Shown here one piece after another: positions 41,121 to 50,692 of a DNA stretch of 58,461 bases. The stretch lies in contig JACPWS010000009.1 in assembly GCA_016196925.1 (NCBI GenBank), forward strand, positions 1 through 58,461. Direction: 5' to 3'. The number at the start of each line of letters is the position of its first letter. Within the stretch, counting starts at the first letter, position 1. Below the pieces are notes generated by a model. It was not told where the DNA came from. It did no database searches and saw nothing but the letters and a program-made list of their open reading frames with translations. The DNA comes from Burkholderiales bacterium (GTDB taxonomy: Bacteria; Pseudomonadota; Gammaproteobacteria; Burkholderiales; Burkholderiaceae_D). The translations under genes and the position numbers were made by a program.

Positions 41121-41305
41121 CGCTTAGTCGTTCCAGCGTAGGCTGGAACCCAGGGTCTTCTTTCTACGTCATTTGCGGGAAAAGACACTGGATTCCGGCC
41201 TTGCTTTGGGAATCTTCGCTTGCAAGCGAAGATCGTTTTGCAGGCATGGGGCATGCCCCATGAAACCCCTGCGACACCCTGCGCCGGAATGACAGATTTT
41301 CGATC
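41121..41305. repeat. Intergenic folded repeat, family B copy 2
   Basis: Between gyrB and dnaN. Contains hairpin 1 (ttccagc against gctggaa, 41131-41148), hairpin 2 (atcttcgc-ttgcaa-gcgaagat, 41212-41233), a third stem inside gcaggcatggggcatgcccc to aaacccctgc, and the closing ccctgcgccggaatgac. Aligns throughout with copy 3; arms differ but remain paired. Confidence 0.75.
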
Positions 41306-41347
41306 GCAGCACGCAACATGGTGTGCGCGCTGCACATCAGGCTTGCA

Positions 41348-42454
41348 TCAAATCCGCATCGGCATCACGACGTATTTAAAGTCGGTGTTTTCCGGGATCG
41401 TGATCAGTGCCGAGGAATTGGAGTCGCCGAGCGCGACATTGATCTGGTCGCACTTCAGGTTATTCAAGACATCCAGCAGATAAGTCACGTTGAAGCCGAT
41501 GTCGACGCTGTCGCCGCCGTAATCGATTTCGATTTCTTCTACCGCTTCTTCCTGATCGGCATTGGTGGACAAGATCTGCATGCTGCCCGGCGAGATCACA
41601 CAGCGCACGCCCTTGAACTTGTCGGAAGTCATGATGGCGGCGCGTTGCAGCGAGCGCAGCAGTTGTTCGCGGCCCAGCGTGAAGCTGTTTTTATAGCCTT
41701 TAGGGATCACGCGGTTGAAGTCGGGGAACTTGCCTTCCACCAGCTTGGAAATCAGTTCGATATCGGCGAAAGTCAGTTTGACCTGGTTGTTCGCGATGTC
41801 GATCTGTACCGGGTCTTCCTTGTCTTCCAGCAGACGCTGCAATTCTATGATGGTCTTGCGCGGGATGATGACTTCGTGGCGCGGGAATTCCTGCTCCACT
41901 TCGACCTGGCAAAACGCCAGCCTGTGGCCGTCGGTCGCCACCGCGATCACGTTCTTGCCGTCGACTACCAGCAACAGACCGTTCAGGTAATAGCGGATAT
42001 CTTGCTGCGCCATCGAGAAGTGCACCATGTTGAACAGGTGCTTCAGGGTCTTTTGCGGCAGGCTGACGCTGGCGTTGAAATGCTCGGCTTGCGCCACGGT
42101 AGGGAACTCTTCCGCCGCCAGGGTTTGCAGCGAGAAACGCGACTTGCCGGACTGTACCGTCATTTTTTTATTGTCGAGCTTCAGCACTACATCGTTGTCG
42201 TCCGGCAGCGCGCGCAAGATGTCCAGCAGCTTGCGGGCGGCCACGGTGGTGGCGACGTTTTCGCCGCCGGAACCGATCTCGGCCTTGGTCGTGATCTGGA
42301 CTTCGATGTCGGTCGACAGGAAGGAAACTTTCTCACCGTCTTTGCGTATGAGGATATTGGCCAGAATCGGCAAAGTGTGCCGACGCTCGACAATACCACT
42401 CACAATTTGCAGGGGCCGGAGCAGGGTGTCCCGGTGGGTTTTGACCAATTGCAT
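41348..42454 (-). CDS. dnaN: DNA polymerase III beta subunit, sliding clamp
   Basis: 368 aa, normal length. Three clamp domains. Begins MQLVKTHRDTLLRPLQIVSGIVE and ends YVVMPMRI, the standard terminus. Tethers polymerase III and other clamp-binding proteins to DNA at the fork. A gagg site precedes the ATG. The gene lies in the dnaA-dnaN-gyrB order but is separated from both neighbours by about 290-320 bases, each gap filled with a family B repeat, so a simple operon with dnaA is uncertain. Confidence 0.97.
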   Translation of the reverse strand: MQLVKTHRDTLLRPLQIVSGIVERRHTLPILANILIRKDGEKVSFLSTDIEVQITTKAEIGSGGENVATTVAARKLLDILRALPDDNDVVLKLDNKKMTVQSGKSRFSLQTLAAEEFPTVAQAEHFNASVSLPQKTLKHLFNMVHFSMAQQDIRYYLNGLLLVVDGKNVIAVATDGHRLAFCQVEVEQEFPRHEVIIPRKTIIELQRLLEDKEDPVQIDIANNQVKLTFADIELISKLVEGKFPDFNRVIPKGYKNSFTLGREQLLRSLQRAAIMTSDKFKGVRCVISPGSMQILSTNADQEEAVEEIEIDYGGDSVDIGFNVTYLLDVLNNLKCDQINVALGDSNSSALITIPENTDFKYVVMPMRI

Positions 42455-42508
42455 TTGATTATCCTCGCTTAAGTTACATTGATAAAGGATGTTTCTGGTA
42501 CTAATAAC

Positions 42509-42713
42509 GTTCAGTTAAACCGTATCCTTCGCTTCGTCATGCCGGCGAAGGCCGGAATCTAGTGGCGTCTCGGCCAAAAGACGCTGGATCCCCCCTTGCA
42601 GGGCGCACTTGAGCTTGCATGCTCAAGTCGTTTCACAGGCGGGCAGCAGACTGCCCGAATTCCCTGTTACACCCTGCGCAGGGATGACGACTTTGAATTT
42701 ACGGCTTAACTTT
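42509..42713. repeat. Intergenic folded repeat, family B copy 3
   Basis: Between dnaN and dnaA. Ends gttcagttaaaccgta (42509-42524) and, inverted, tttacggcttaac (42698-42710). Contains hairpin 1 (gccggc-gaag-gccgg region, 42541-42557), hairpin 2 (acttgagc-ttgcat-gctcaagt, 42607-42628), a stem cgggcag/ctgcccg, and the closing ccctgcgcagggatgac. The most complete copy. Confidence 0.75.
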
Positions 42714-42745
42714 GGTTCTGGTACTGCTTTTTTTCTTGCATTTGC

Positions 42746-42770
42746 GTAGGGTGCGCATGGCGCACCCTAC
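42746..42770. repeat. Small palindromic repeat, family D copy 3
   Basis: gtagggtgcgc-atg-gcgcaccctac, perfect 11-base arms, 3 bases beyond the dnaA stop codon. It may act as a transcript 3' hairpin; there is no T-run. Confidence 0.65.
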
Positions 42771-42773
42771 TTC

Positions 42774-44165
42774 TTAGCCCTTCAGAGTCTGCTCTAACAC
42801 GTGCAGCTCATGATTGCATTCCGGGTTCTTGCTGCGGTCGGCCGCGATCTTGCGCACTGCGTGCAAGACCGTGGTGTGATCGCGTCCGCCGAACAGTTCG
42901 CCGATTTCCGGCAAGCTCTTTTGCGTCAGTTCTTTCGCCAGATACATCGCAATCTGGCGCGGTCGGGCGATATTCGCCGGACGTTTTTTCGAATACATGT
43001 CGGCGACTTTGATGTTGAAAAAGTCGGCCACGGTCTTCTGGATGTTTTCTACCGAAATCTGGCGGTTCTGCACCGACAGCAAATCCTTCAGCGCTTCCTT
43101 CACCACGTCGATGGTGATTTCCTTGCCGTGGAAACGCGAGTAAGCCAGGATCTTGCGCAGCGCGCCTTCCAGCTCGCGTACATTCGAGCGCAAGTGCTTG
43201 GCGACGAAGAAAGCCACGTCGTCGGAAAAATGCACGCCTTCGGAATGCGCTTTCTTCAGCAAGATCGCCACCCGCATTTCCAGTTCCGGCGGTTCGATGG
43301 CGACCGTCAGGCCGGAATCGAAACGCGAAATCAGGCGGTCGTCCATGCCGGTGATTTCTTTCGGATAGGTGTCGCTGGTGATGATGATCTGTTTCTTGGC
43401 GGCGATCAGGGCTTCGAACGCGTAAAAGAATTCTTCCTGGGTGCGGCTCTTGCCGCCGAAGAATTGAATATCGTCGATCAGCAACAGATCGAGCGAATGG
43501 TAATAGCGTTTGAATTCATCGAAACCCTTGCGCTGATAAGCGGTCACCACGTCGCGCACATATTGCTCGGCGTGGATGTAGCGGATTTTTGCAGACGGGT
43601 TATCGACCAGAATCTGGTTGCCGATGGCGTGGATCAAGTGCGTCTTACCGAGGCCGACGCCGCCGTACAGGAACAGCGGGTTGTACGATACGCCAGGATT
43701 ATTCGCAACCTGGATCGCGGCCGCGCGCGCCAGTTGGTTGGCCTTACCGGTCACGAAGCTGTCGAAGGTCAGGTCAGGATTGATGCGGCTTTGCTCGCGG
43801 CGCGGCGAGGCTTCCGGCGCAACCGGGGCCGGCGGCATATCGGGCAGGTCGCCGCGCAGGTCGGCATCGGCGCCGGTGTTGCGCGGCGCAGGGGCGGCCG
43901 CAACAGGCGCCGGTTTCTTGCCGGTGCGCGGGTCGAGTACAAATTGCACCTCGACTTCATCGTCCCAGAACTGGTTCGCCAGTTCGGAAATGCGGTTGGC
44001 GAACTGGGCCTTGACCCAGTCGAGCTTGAAGCGATTCGGCGCGGCAATGCGCAGCCGGCCATCTTCGAAATCGAGCGGGACTAAGGGTTTGATCCAGGCG
44101 CTATATTGTTGCGGTGGAAGCTCTTGCTCAAGTTGGGACGAACAGGCTTGCCAGAAATTTTCCAT
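42774..44165 (-). CDS. dnaA: Chromosomal replication initiator protein
   Basis: 463 aa. Binds DnaA boxes and opens the origin. All four domains are visible: DnaB-loading domain I ([20 protein letters not shown]), a Pro/Ala-rich linker, AAA+ domain III with Walker [10 protein letters not shown] and the Walker [11 protein letters not shown], and domain IV with the box-recognition motif [14 protein letters not shown]. Intact, no missing blocks. Divergent from rpmH. Confidence 0.98.
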   Translation of the reverse strand: MENFWQACSSQLEQELPPQQYSAWIKPLVPLDFEDGRLRIAAPNRFKLDWVKAQFANRISELANQFWDDEVEVQFVLDPRTGKKPAPVAAAPAPRNTGADADLRGDLPDMPPAPVAPEASPRREQSRINPDLTFDSFVTGKANQLARAAAIQVANNPGVSYNPLFLYGGVGLGKTHLIHAIGNQILVDNPSAKIRYIHAEQYVRDVVTAYQRKGFDEFKRYYHSLDLLLIDDIQFFGGKSRTQEEFFYAFEALIAAKKQIIITSDTYPKEITGMDDRLISRFDSGLTVAIEPPELEMRVAILLKKAHSEGVHFSDDVAFFVAKHLRSNVRELEGALRKILAYSRFHGKEITIDVVKEALKDLLSVQNRQISVENIQKTVADFFNIKVADMYSKKRPANIARPRQIAMYLAKELTQKSLPEIGELFGGRDHTTVLHAVRKIAADRSKNPECNHELHVLEQTLKG

Positions 44166-44313
44166 GTATGACTTCTAATTATTAAATGCAAATGCGCGGC
44201 GCCGTATCAACATCCCCTCTGCACCGGGCCTGCAAGGCCTGAGGCAAAAAAATTGCTATAAAGATATAAGCCGGTTCCGCGCTAATCCGCTATTTTAACC
44301 TCGCCGGGCAGAG

Positions 44314-44322
44314 TTATCCACA
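44314..44322 (+). promoter_or_regulatory. Perfect DnaA box
   Basis: TTATCCACA, the consensus 9-mer. It lies 149 bases upstream of the dnaA start and may serve autoregulation, initiation, or both. Confidence 0.7.
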
Positions 44323-44407
44323 GCCCGAGCGTTAAATTTATTCTGTGCACTGCACTAAACAGCGTACCGGGGCGAACCAGGGCTTGATTAAAATCTGCGC
44401 TAAATGA

Positions 44408-44437
44408 TTGACATGGGAGGTCAAGGTGGTGTCTAAT
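44408..44437 (+). promoter_or_regulatory. Candidate sigma-70 promoter of rpmH
   Basis: TTGACA at 44408-44413 and TCTAAT at 44432-44437, spaced 18 bases apart, about 155 bases upstream of rpmH. A strong match, on the expected strand for the ribosomal protein/rnpA operon. Confidence 0.55.
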
Positions 44438-44592
44438 TCAGGGTTCCCTACCCCTCTTTTATTGGTGCGGCTTTGGTTGTCTAACATTGCTTCACACCAT
44501 GAGCAGCGGTTTTGGGGCAGTAAAGGTAAGATCGCATGCCGCGCCTTTACCCGTAATTCCGATTTATTTATTGCTCAAATAGCGAGACCAAC

Positions 44593-44727
44593 ATGAAACG
44601 TACTTACCAACCTTCCGTCGTTCGCCGCAAGCGCACTCACGGTTTCCGCGCACGTATGGCAACCCGCGGTGGCCGCGCTGTTTTGAACGCACGCCGTGCC
44701 AAGGGCCGCAAACGCCTGGCTGCCTGA
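44593..44727 (+). CDS. rpmH: 50S ribosomal protein L34
   Basis: 44 aa, the standard size. [18 protein letters not shown] to the basic [12 protein letters not shown] is unmistakable. Part of the large ribosomal subunit; first gene of the rpmH-rnpA-yidD-yidC-mnmE row that stands divergent from dnaA in most bacteria. Confidence 0.98.
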   Translation: MKRTYQPSVVRRKRTHGFRARMATRGGRAVLNARRAKGRKRLAA

Positions 44728-44769
44728 TTTTTCAGGCTTGTGGTCGGCGGCAGCTTCGGCTGAGCTCGC

Positions 44770-45177
44770 ATGATCGACAATATAGCTGACGCAGTTCAGG
44801 CTGGCGCAGGCGGTGCAGATTTTGCCCGCGTTCGGCGCATCGTTAAAACGGATGAGTTTTCATCCGTTTTTCGTTTGCGCCCGGCGCAAAAAACTGCCCA
44901 CTTCGTCCTGTATACCAGGCCGAACGAATTGCCGCATGGCCGTCTGGGCGTGGTGGTCGCCAAGCGTTTCGCCCCGCGCGCCGTAACGCGCAATACCATC
45001 AAACGCATGACCCGCGAAATTTTCCGGCAGTCGGCCTTGTTGAGTATGGATTGCATCGTGCGCCTGTCCAGGCCGGTCAACAGCAAGGATGGTCCTGCCA
45101 CTACCGCCCGCCTTAAGCGCGAGCTGCGGGCGGAAATCCTGCGCCTGTTCGCGACGCAAACGCGCCCTGTGAGCTGA
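44770..45177 (+). CDS. rnpA: Ribonuclease P protein component
   Basis: 135 aa. Protein partner of the RNase P RNA that trims tRNA 5' ends. The conserved [21 protein letters not shown] block carries the RNxxKR motif; the extra N-terminal 20 residues before [16 protein letters not shown] are not conserved, so the true start might be further in. One base separates its stop from yidD. Confidence 0.95.
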   Translation: MIDNIADAVQAGAGGADFARVRRIVKTDEFSSVFRLRPAQKTAHFVLYTRPNELPHGRLGVVVAKRFAPRAVTRNTIKRMTREIFRQSALLSMDCIVRLSRPVNSKDGPATTARLKRELRAEILRLFATQTRPVS

Positions 45178-45178
45178 C

Positions 45179-45475
45179 ATGAAAACCGTGCTGCTGCTCC
45201 TGTTGCGCTGCTACAAATTTGCGATCAGCCCCATGCTCGGGCAGAACTGCCGTTTTTATCCCAGTTGTTCCGATTATGCTGCCGAGGCGATCACAGTCCA
45301 CGGCGCGGCCAGAGGCAGCCTGATGGCGGGCAAGCGCCTGTGCCGTTGCCATCCCTGGCATCCGGGCGGCGTCGATTTAGTGCCGCCTGCCGCTGAAAAA
45401 CAGCGTTCCGCCCCCAATTCCACCAAGTGCTGCCACGACACTGGCCACACTGGTCATTCTTCTCATCTTTCCTGA
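45179..45475 (+). CDS. yidD: Membrane protein insertion efficiency factor YidD
   Basis: 98 aa. Helps YidC insert membrane proteins. Hallmarks: the start [55 protein letters not shown]. The tail after KQRSAPNS is longer than usual and Cys/His-rich ([14 protein letters not shown]), of unknown role. Located between rnpA and yidC as expected. Confidence 0.95.
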   Translation: MKTVLLLLLRCYKFAISPMLGQNCRFYPSCSDYAAEAITVHGAARGSLMAGKRLCRCHPWHPGGVDLVPPAAEKQRSAPNSTKCCHDTGHTGHSSHLS

Positions 45476-45484
45476 CATACACAA

Positions 45485-47158
45485 ATGGATATCAAACGTA
45501 CCGTCCTGTGGGTTATTTTCTCGATGTCGCTGCTGATCTTGTGGGATAACTGGATGCGCCATAACGGCAAGCAATCCATGTTCTTCCCGACCGCGACCAA
45601 GGTCGCGGCCCCGGCAGCCCCGGCGGCCACCGTCGCGCCATTGCCGGCGACCGGCGCGACTGCCGGTGCGGCTGCGGCGGTCGCCACGGCGGCACCGGTC
45701 ATCAAGAGCGAGCGCATCACCGTCAGCACCGATGTCATCAAGGCCGATATCGATACCGTGGGCGGCGAACTGAAGCGCCTGGAATTGCTGAAGCACAAGG
45801 ACGGCACCGATTCCAAGCAAAACGTCGTATTGTTCGACGAGAGCGCCAAGCGCACCTACCTGGCGCAGACCGGCTTGCTCGGCGGCGCTTTCCCCACTCA
45901 TAAATCCGGTTTCGTCGCCAAGCCCGGCGTGCGCACGCTGGGCGACGGCAACCAGGTGCAACTGGTGCTGGAAGCGGAGCAGGGCGGCGTCAAGCTGACC
46001 AAGACTTACACTTTCAAGAAGGGCGAGTATGTGATCGACGTCCGTCACGACGTGAGCAATATCAGCGGCGCGGCGATCACGCCTTCCCTGTATCTGCAGT
46101 TGCTGCATGACGGCACCAAGCCTGCCAGCGGCGGCATGTTCTCCGGCAGCGGCGAGTTTTATGCGCCGGCGGTTTACTCCGATGCCGACAAATTCCAGAA
46201 ACTCGATTTCGAAAAAATCGGCAAGCTGGAAAGCGAAAAAGAAGGTTCGAGCAACGCCAGTCACGCCAGCAAGTCCGATAACGGCTGGGTAGCGGTATTG
46301 CAGCACTTCTTTGTCTCGGCCTTCATTCCGCAAGACAAAGCCAAGCGCGAAATCTTCACCAAGAAAGTCGACACCAATCTGTATGCGGTCGGCAGCATAC
46401 TGCCGCTCGGCAGCATCGCTCCCGGCGCCAGCGTCAGCATGGATGCGCGCCTGTATTCCGGCCCGCAGGAATCTGCCAAGCTGGAACAGATCGCACCGGG
46501 CTTAGAGCTGGTCAAGGATTACGGCATGCTGACCATTCTGGCCAAGCCTTTGTTCTGGCTGATGGGACAAATCCATGCGCTGCTCGGCAACTGGGGCTGG
46601 ACTATCGTGGTATTCACCATCACCATCAAGCTGGCCCTGTTCCCCTTGTCCGCCGCCGGTTATCGCAGCATGGCCAAGATGAAGGTGGTTACGCCGAAGA
46701 TGCAGGCCGTGCGCGAGCGTTTCAAAAACGATCCGCAAAAGATGAACCAGGCCATGATGGAGTTGTACAAAACCGAGAAGATCAACCCGCTCGGCGGCTG
46801 CTTCCCTATTCTGATACAGATGCCTATCTTCCTGGCGCTGTACTGGGTCTTGCAAGCGAGCGTGGAAATGCGCGGCGCGCCGTGGATGGGCTGGATCACC
46901 GATCTGACCGCGCCCGATCCATGGTATATCCTGCCGGTGATCTATGCGGTGTCGATGTACATCACCACCAAGCTGAACCCGGCGCCGGCCGATCCGGTGC
47001 AAGCCAAGATGATGATGTTCATGCCGCTGGCGTTCTCGGTGATGTTCTTCTTCTTCCCGTCCGGCCTGGTGCTGTACTGGGTAGTCAACAACATCTTGTC
47101 TATAGCCCAGCAATGGGTCATCAACAATAAATTGATACCGCCGGAACACAAGGCTTAA
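45485..47158 (+). CDS. yidC: Membrane protein insertase YidC
   Basis: 557 aa. Inserts and folds inner-membrane proteins, alone or with SecYEG. A first membrane segment ([19 protein letters not shown]), a large periplasmic beta domain (residues about 60-340), then the five-helix core with [20 protein letters not shown] and [25 protein letters not shown] region (seen as [20 protein letters not shown]). An Ala/Thr-rich spacer sits after the first segment. Followed by a terminator. Confidence 0.97.
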   Translation: MDIKRTVLWVIFSMSLLILWDNWMRHNGKQSMFFPTATKVAAPAAPAATVAPLPATGATAGAAAAVATAAPVIKSERITVSTDVIKADIDTVGGELKRLELLKHKDGTDSKQNVVLFDESAKRTYLAQTGLLGGAFPTHKSGFVAKPGVRTLGDGNQVQLVLEAEQGGVKLTKTYTFKKGEYVIDVRHDVSNISGAAITPSLYLQLLHDGTKPASGGMFSGSGEFYAPAVYSDADKFQKLDFEKIGKLESEKEGSSNASHASKSDNGWVAVLQHFFVSAFIPQDKAKREIFTKKVDTNLYAVGSILPLGSIAPGASVSMDARLYSGPQESAKLEQIAPGLELVKDYGMLTILAKPLFWLMGQIHALLGNWGWTIVVFTITIKLALFPLSAAGYRSMAKMKVVTPKMQAVRERFKNDPQKMNQAMMELYKTEKINPLGGCFPILIQMPIFLALYWVLQASVEMRGAPWMGWITDLTAPDPWYILPVIYAVSMYITTKLNPAPADPVQAKMMMFMPLAFSVMFFFFPSGLVLYWVVNNILSIAQQWVINNKLIPPEHKA

Positions 47159-47174
47159 GCGCCTTCCGTCCACG

Positions 47175-47206
47175 AAAAAAGCCCATGTTTTGCATGGGCT
47201 TTTTTG
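47175..47206 (+). terminator. Terminator after yidC
   Basis: aaaaaagcccatg pairs with catgggctttttt around a 5-base loop, 17 bases beyond the yidC stop. It separates the rpmH-yidC unit from mnmE. Confidence 0.85.
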
Positions 47207-47274
47207 TCGTATTTGCGTCACAAGCGTGGGAAAAATTCCCCAAGCTGCCACCTAAGAAAAGTTAAAATTTCACC

Positions 47275-48681
47275 ATGATCTACGACCCCATCCCCATCGT
47301 CGCCATCGCCACTGCCCCCGGACGCGGCGGCATAGGCGTGGTGCGCATCTCCGGCAAGGATATCAGCGCGATCCGCGCCGCCCTGTTCGGCGACATCTCG
47401 CTGAAGCCACGCCATGCGAGCTATCTGCCGTTTACCGAAGCCGACGGCACGGTGATCGACCAGGGCATCGTCCTGTACTTCAAGGCGCCGCATTCGTATA
47501 CCGGCGAAGACGTGCTGGAGCTGCAAGGCCACGGCGGCCCGGTGGTGATGCAAATGCTGCTGGCGCGCTGCCTGCAGGCCGGCAAGGATGCTGGCTTGCG
47601 GCTGGCGCAGCCGGGTGAATTCACCCAGCGCGCGTTTTTAAACGACAAGCTCGATCTGGCCCAGGCCGAAGCGGTGTCCGACCTGATCGAAGCCTCGACC
47701 GAAGCGGCCGCCAAGTCGGCGTCGCAATCGCTGTCCGGCGCGTTTTCCAAAGTCATCCATGAATTGGTGGAGCAGGTGGTGCAGCTGCGTATGCTGGTAG
47801 AAGCCACGCTGGACTTCCCCGAAGAAGAAATCGATTTCCTGGAAAAATCCGACGCGCGCGGCCAGCTGAGCACCATCCAGAGCGCCTTGCAAAAAGTGTT
47901 CGAGCAGGCGGCGCAGGGCGCCTTGTTGCGCGCAGGCCTGAACGTGGTGCTGGCCGGGCAGCCGAATGTCGGTAAATCGTCCCTGTTGAATGCGCTGGCC
48001 GGCGACGATGTCGCCATCGTCACGCCTATCGCCGGCACCACGCGCGACAAGGTGACCGAGACCATCCATATCGAAGGCATACCGCTGAACATCATCGACA
48101 CCGCCGGCATCCGCCACGAACACGATGAAGCCGAAGAGGGCGGCATCGTCAGCGCGATCGACGCCGTGGAACGCATAGGCATAGAGCGCACCTGGGCCGA
48201 AGTCGAGAAAGCCGACGTCATCCTGCACCTGCTGGACGCCAGCCGCGGCCCGACCCGCGCCGATGAAGCCATCGTGGCGCGCTTCCCGGACGGCGTGCCG
48301 GTCATCCGCATCTGGAACAAGATCGACCTGTCCGGCCACCACCCCAGCGTCGATGTGATGGAAGACGCCACCCACATCTACCTGTCGGCGCAAGACCATG
48401 TCGGCATTAACTTGCTGCGCCAGGAATTGCTGCGCATCGCCGGCTGGCAGCAAACCGGCGAATCGCTGTACCTGGCGCGCGAACGTCACCTGATCGCACT
48501 CAAACAGGCGCACGAACACCTGCAAAACGCCGCCGATTATGCCGCGCAAAACGACCAGTCGCTAGACCTGTTCGCGGAAGAACTACGCCTGACGCAAGAC
48601 CGCCTGAACGGCATCACCGGCGAGTTCACTTCCGACGATTTACTGGGGGTCATATTCTCGCGGTTTTGCATCGGTAAATAG
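47275..48681 (+). CDS. mnmE: tRNA modification GTPase MnmE
   Basis: 468 aa. With MnmG installs the carboxymethylaminomethyl group on wobble uridine 34. N-terminal tetrahydrofolate-binding domain with [18 protein letters not shown] domain with [14 protein letters not shown] and DTAGIRH, switch regions, and the C-terminal FCIGK that carries the essential cysteine. Normal length. A family A repeat begins 5 bases after the stop. Confidence 0.97.
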   Translation: MIYDPIPIVAIATAPGRGGIGVVRISGKDISAIRAALFGDISLKPRHASYLPFTEADGTVIDQGIVLYFKAPHSYTGEDVLELQGHGGPVVMQMLLARCLQAGKDAGLRLAQPGEFTQRAFLNDKLDLAQAEAVSDLIEASTEAAAKSASQSLSGAFSKVIHELVEQVVQLRMLVEATLDFPEEEIDFLEKSDARGQLSTIQSALQKVFEQAAQGALLRAGLNVVLAGQPNVGKSSLLNALAGDDVAIVTPIAGTTRDKVTETIHIEGIPLNIIDTAGIRHEHDEAEEGGIVSAIDAVERIGIERTWAEVEKADVILHLLDASRGPTRADEAIVARFPDGVPVIRIWNKIDLSGHHPSVDVMEDATHIYLSAQDHVGINLLRQELLRIAGWQQTGESLYLARERHLIALKQAHEHLQNAADYAAQNDQSLDLFAEELRLTQDRLNGITGEFTSDDLLGVIFSRFCIGK

Positions 48682-48685
48682 TCTG

Positions 48686-48975
48686 GCGAAATTGTAGCTA
48701 TTCAGCCCCCTCTCCCGCTCGCGGGAGAGGGATGGGGTGAGGGTTGGTTGAGTACCGAAATTCATCGAAAAAGGGGATATTTTCGATTCAATGGAATTTG
48801 AATATCGATATTTGCTACGTTCCCTCACTTGCAGTGCGCATACTCGCTTGCAAGCGAGTATCGCTACGCAGGCTCGCAGCAGGCTGCTCGAATTCCCTGC
48901 TACGCCCCCCGGCCCCTCTCCCGCATGCGGGAGAGGGGGGGATTTCGCAATAGGCTGAATAGTTACGCGAAATTT
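48686..48975. repeat. TIR-bounded intergenic repeat, family A copy 3 (composite)
   Basis: Ends gcgaaattgtagctattcag (48686-48705) and, inverted, ctgaatagttacgcgaaatt (48955-48974). Inside: a ctctcccgctcgcgggagag hairpin, a ctctcccgcatgcgggagag hairpin near the other end, and between them the same module as family B: atactcgc-ttgcaa-gcgagtat (48840-48861), then gcaggc to gaattccctgc. So families A and B share a module. Confidence 0.75.
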
Positions 48976-49064
48976 ACCTGTGACTTCACGATTTCGCCAA
49001 GGCTGACAGACAAAATAGCGGCTTCATCATTGATTATTTATTGGAAGCGGGCGTCACTGGTCGC

Positions 49065-49253
49065 TCATAAGGCCCGCTTCAACGTCACGCTAGGCTTAGC
49101 GGCGTAGCGGTTATCCATGCCGTGCAAAGACACCAGCTCCCAACCTTGTTGACCCAGATCATTTAATGCATTTTCTATGGTCTTCAGGTCAAACTGCGAT
49201 GTCCAAAATTGACGTTTTACATTCAGGTGAATAATTTTGTATTCCCATTTCAT
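49065..49253 (-). CDS. DUF4177-like small protein
   Basis: 62 aa. MKWEYKIIHLNV, then LNDLGQQGWELVSLHGM fits the DUF4177 pattern (a short alpha/beta protein with a conserved LGQQGWELVS). No signal peptide. Probably co-transcribed with the membrane protein gene 13 bases upstream. Function unknown. Confidence 0.75.
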   Translation of the reverse strand: MKWEYKIIHLNVKRQFWTSQFDLKTIENALNDLGQQGWELVSLHGMDNRYAAKPSVTLKRAL

Positions 49254-49266
49254 GGCGATCTCGTTT

Positions 49267-49608
49267 TCAAATTGAGCTTATCGGCAGGGATGAGCGCTCC
49301 CGCAGCAGGGTGAGTACGGACTTTCTCAGTATGCGCAGATACCAGCAGTCGGCGGCGAAACAGACCAGGCAGAACAAGCCAAAGCCGGCCAGCATATCGG
49401 CCCAGAACTGGCCGGTCTTGAATGATGTCGGGCCGAAGTACAGCCAGCACATTGCCAGCCCCGCCAGCACGGCGCGCCAGTGGCTGAGATGGGTGGTGAA
49501 GGCGGTTTTTTCGGCTGCGGCGATCAGGCTGGCGTAATGTTCCGGGGCGACCTTGCGCAGCTCGGGTATCGCCAGCAACAGGGCGTTGAGACTGAAGTAG
49601 TTAGGCAT
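49267..49608 (-). CDS. Small membrane protein of unknown function
   Basis: 113 aa from 49608 (MPNYFSLNALLLA); a second in-frame ATG lies 39 bases upstream and neither has a good ribosome binding site. Two membrane segments (WRAVLAGLAMCWLYFGP and MLAGFGLFCLVCFAADCWYL) after a soluble helical N-terminus with PELRKVAPEHYASLIAAAEKTA. No family recognised. Confidence 0.65.
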   Translation of the reverse strand: MPNYFSLNALLLAIPELRKVAPEHYASLIAAAEKTAFTTHLSHWRAVLAGLAMCWLYFGPTSFKTGQFWADMLAGFGLFCLVCFAADCWYLRILRKSVLTLLRERSSLPISSI

Positions 49609-49688
49609 GTTGTGAATGCAATAATGTAAATTATTCCAGATTCTCACATGCGAGACTGGCGCCCGTCAAACTCTGGCCGCGCCCCGCC

Positions 49689-50195
49689 TCAAGCCGTCCG
49701 CCGAAACCGCATGCGCCAGTTCATTTCCCAGCTCTGGCCGCCGTCGGCCGACATGGCTTGTTCCCAGCAGGCGCTATCCGGCTTGATGTCCGACCAGGTA
49801 TAGCGTACCCGGATAGCCCTGCCATCCAGTTCGTCGTCGGCTTCGAAGATGCCTATGCCGTTTTCGAATTTCCCTAGCACCGGCGGCAACAGTTGGCCGC
49901 TCGCGTTCAGGCCGCCGCTCAGGTTGTCCAGCCAATAGATGCTCCACAGCCGGGCGTGCGGATTAAACAGGCGCAGCGACATGCCGGTGAAGCCGGGGCG
50001 CCAGCTGGCGGCGATGAAATCGTCGTAATTGCCTATGCCACCGGGGAGGGCTTGATTGTGTTGGGTGGCTTCGAAGTTCTCCCACTCGTGGTTGTCCTGC
50101 AAGCGATGGCGCAGGCGGCAGTTTTCGACGCGCCAGCGGCCCAGCAGGAAATCGAAATCGTGGCGGCCGTCGCGGTTCTGCTCTGGTGTCTGCAT
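49689..50195 (-). CDS. Hypothetical protein, DUF1579-like calycin fold
   Basis: 168 aa, soluble. FDFLLGRWRVENCRL and the later RLFNPHARLWSIYWLDNLSG and GIGIFEADDELDGRAIRVRYTWSDI resemble the DUF1579/heme-binding-like proteins that estimate a lipocalin-type barrel; ligand unknown. Nine bases separate it from the NIPSNAP gene upstream, so the two likely form an operon. Confidence 0.7.
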   Translation of the reverse strand: MQTPEQNRDGRHDFDFLLGRWRVENCRLRHRLQDNHEWENFEATQHNQALPGGIGNYDDFIAASWRPGFTGMSLRLFNPHARLWSIYWLDNLSGGLNASGQLLPPVLGKFENGIGIFEADDELDGRAIRVRYTWSDIKPDSACWEQAMSADGGQSWEMNWRMRFRRTA

Positions 50196-50204
50196 GTTGG
50201 TCCT

Positions 50205-50573
50205 TTATTGTTTGGATGAAATCTGATGGCCGGGCAGTTCAGCGCCGCAGCGCAGGCTGGCCAGCAGGGCTGGGTCGGCCGGAATCACCACCGTGGTGTA
50301 ATGCGCGATACAGGCCATGATCTCTGCGCGCGGGCCGTCCAGCCAGGCTGGGCTGGTATAGAACGCGTCCTGACTTAGCTCGCGCTGCTCCAGGCTGCGG
50401 TAGGCGCGTATCAACAGGTAGCAGTCGGGCGCATGCAGAGAAGGGCGCGTGGCCACGACCTCGGTGCCTGCCGCCAGCAACAAGGGCAGCGATTGTTGCT
50501 GCATCAGTTGGCTGAAGCGTTCCGCCGTGCCGGCCTGCAGCTGATACGAGCGGATTTCTATGATTTGTTCCAT
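50205..50573 (-). CDS. NIPSNAP family protein
   Basis: 122 aa. The beginning IIEIRSYQLQAGTAERF and the later dimeric alpha/beta barrel pattern fit the NIPSNAP family. Bacterial members have no known substrate. Upstream of the calycin-like gene on the same strand, divergent from an Lrp-type regulator. Confidence 0.85.
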   Translation of the reverse strand: MEQIIEIRSYQLQAGTAERFSQLMQQQSLPLLLAAGTEVVATRPSLHAPDCYLLIRAYRSLEQRELSQDAFYTSPAWLDGPRAEIMACIAHYTTVVIPADPALLASLRCGAELPGHQISSKQ

Positions 50574-50692
50574 GCGCTTTCCTGTGGCTAAAAGAAATTA
50601 TGATAAGGTCGCAGCGCACCGGCTACAACGCAGGATCGAAGTTGTTGCGGCGCTGACGGCCGCACTATTTAAGCTTTTTCGAGAGGTTTGCT

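Larger units (their letters stand above)
44166..44592. other. dnaA-rpmH intergenic region, candidate oriC or dnaA regulatory region
   Basis: 427 bases between the divergent dnaA and rpmH genes. One perfect DnaA box (TTATCCACA at 44314-44322) is present, with AT-rich stretches at about 44245-44270 and 44325-44345. No second perfect box and no clear cluster of near-matches is visible to the eye, so the region may be only the autoregulated dnaA promoter. An origin here is expected from gene order but not demonstrated. Confidence 0.5.
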
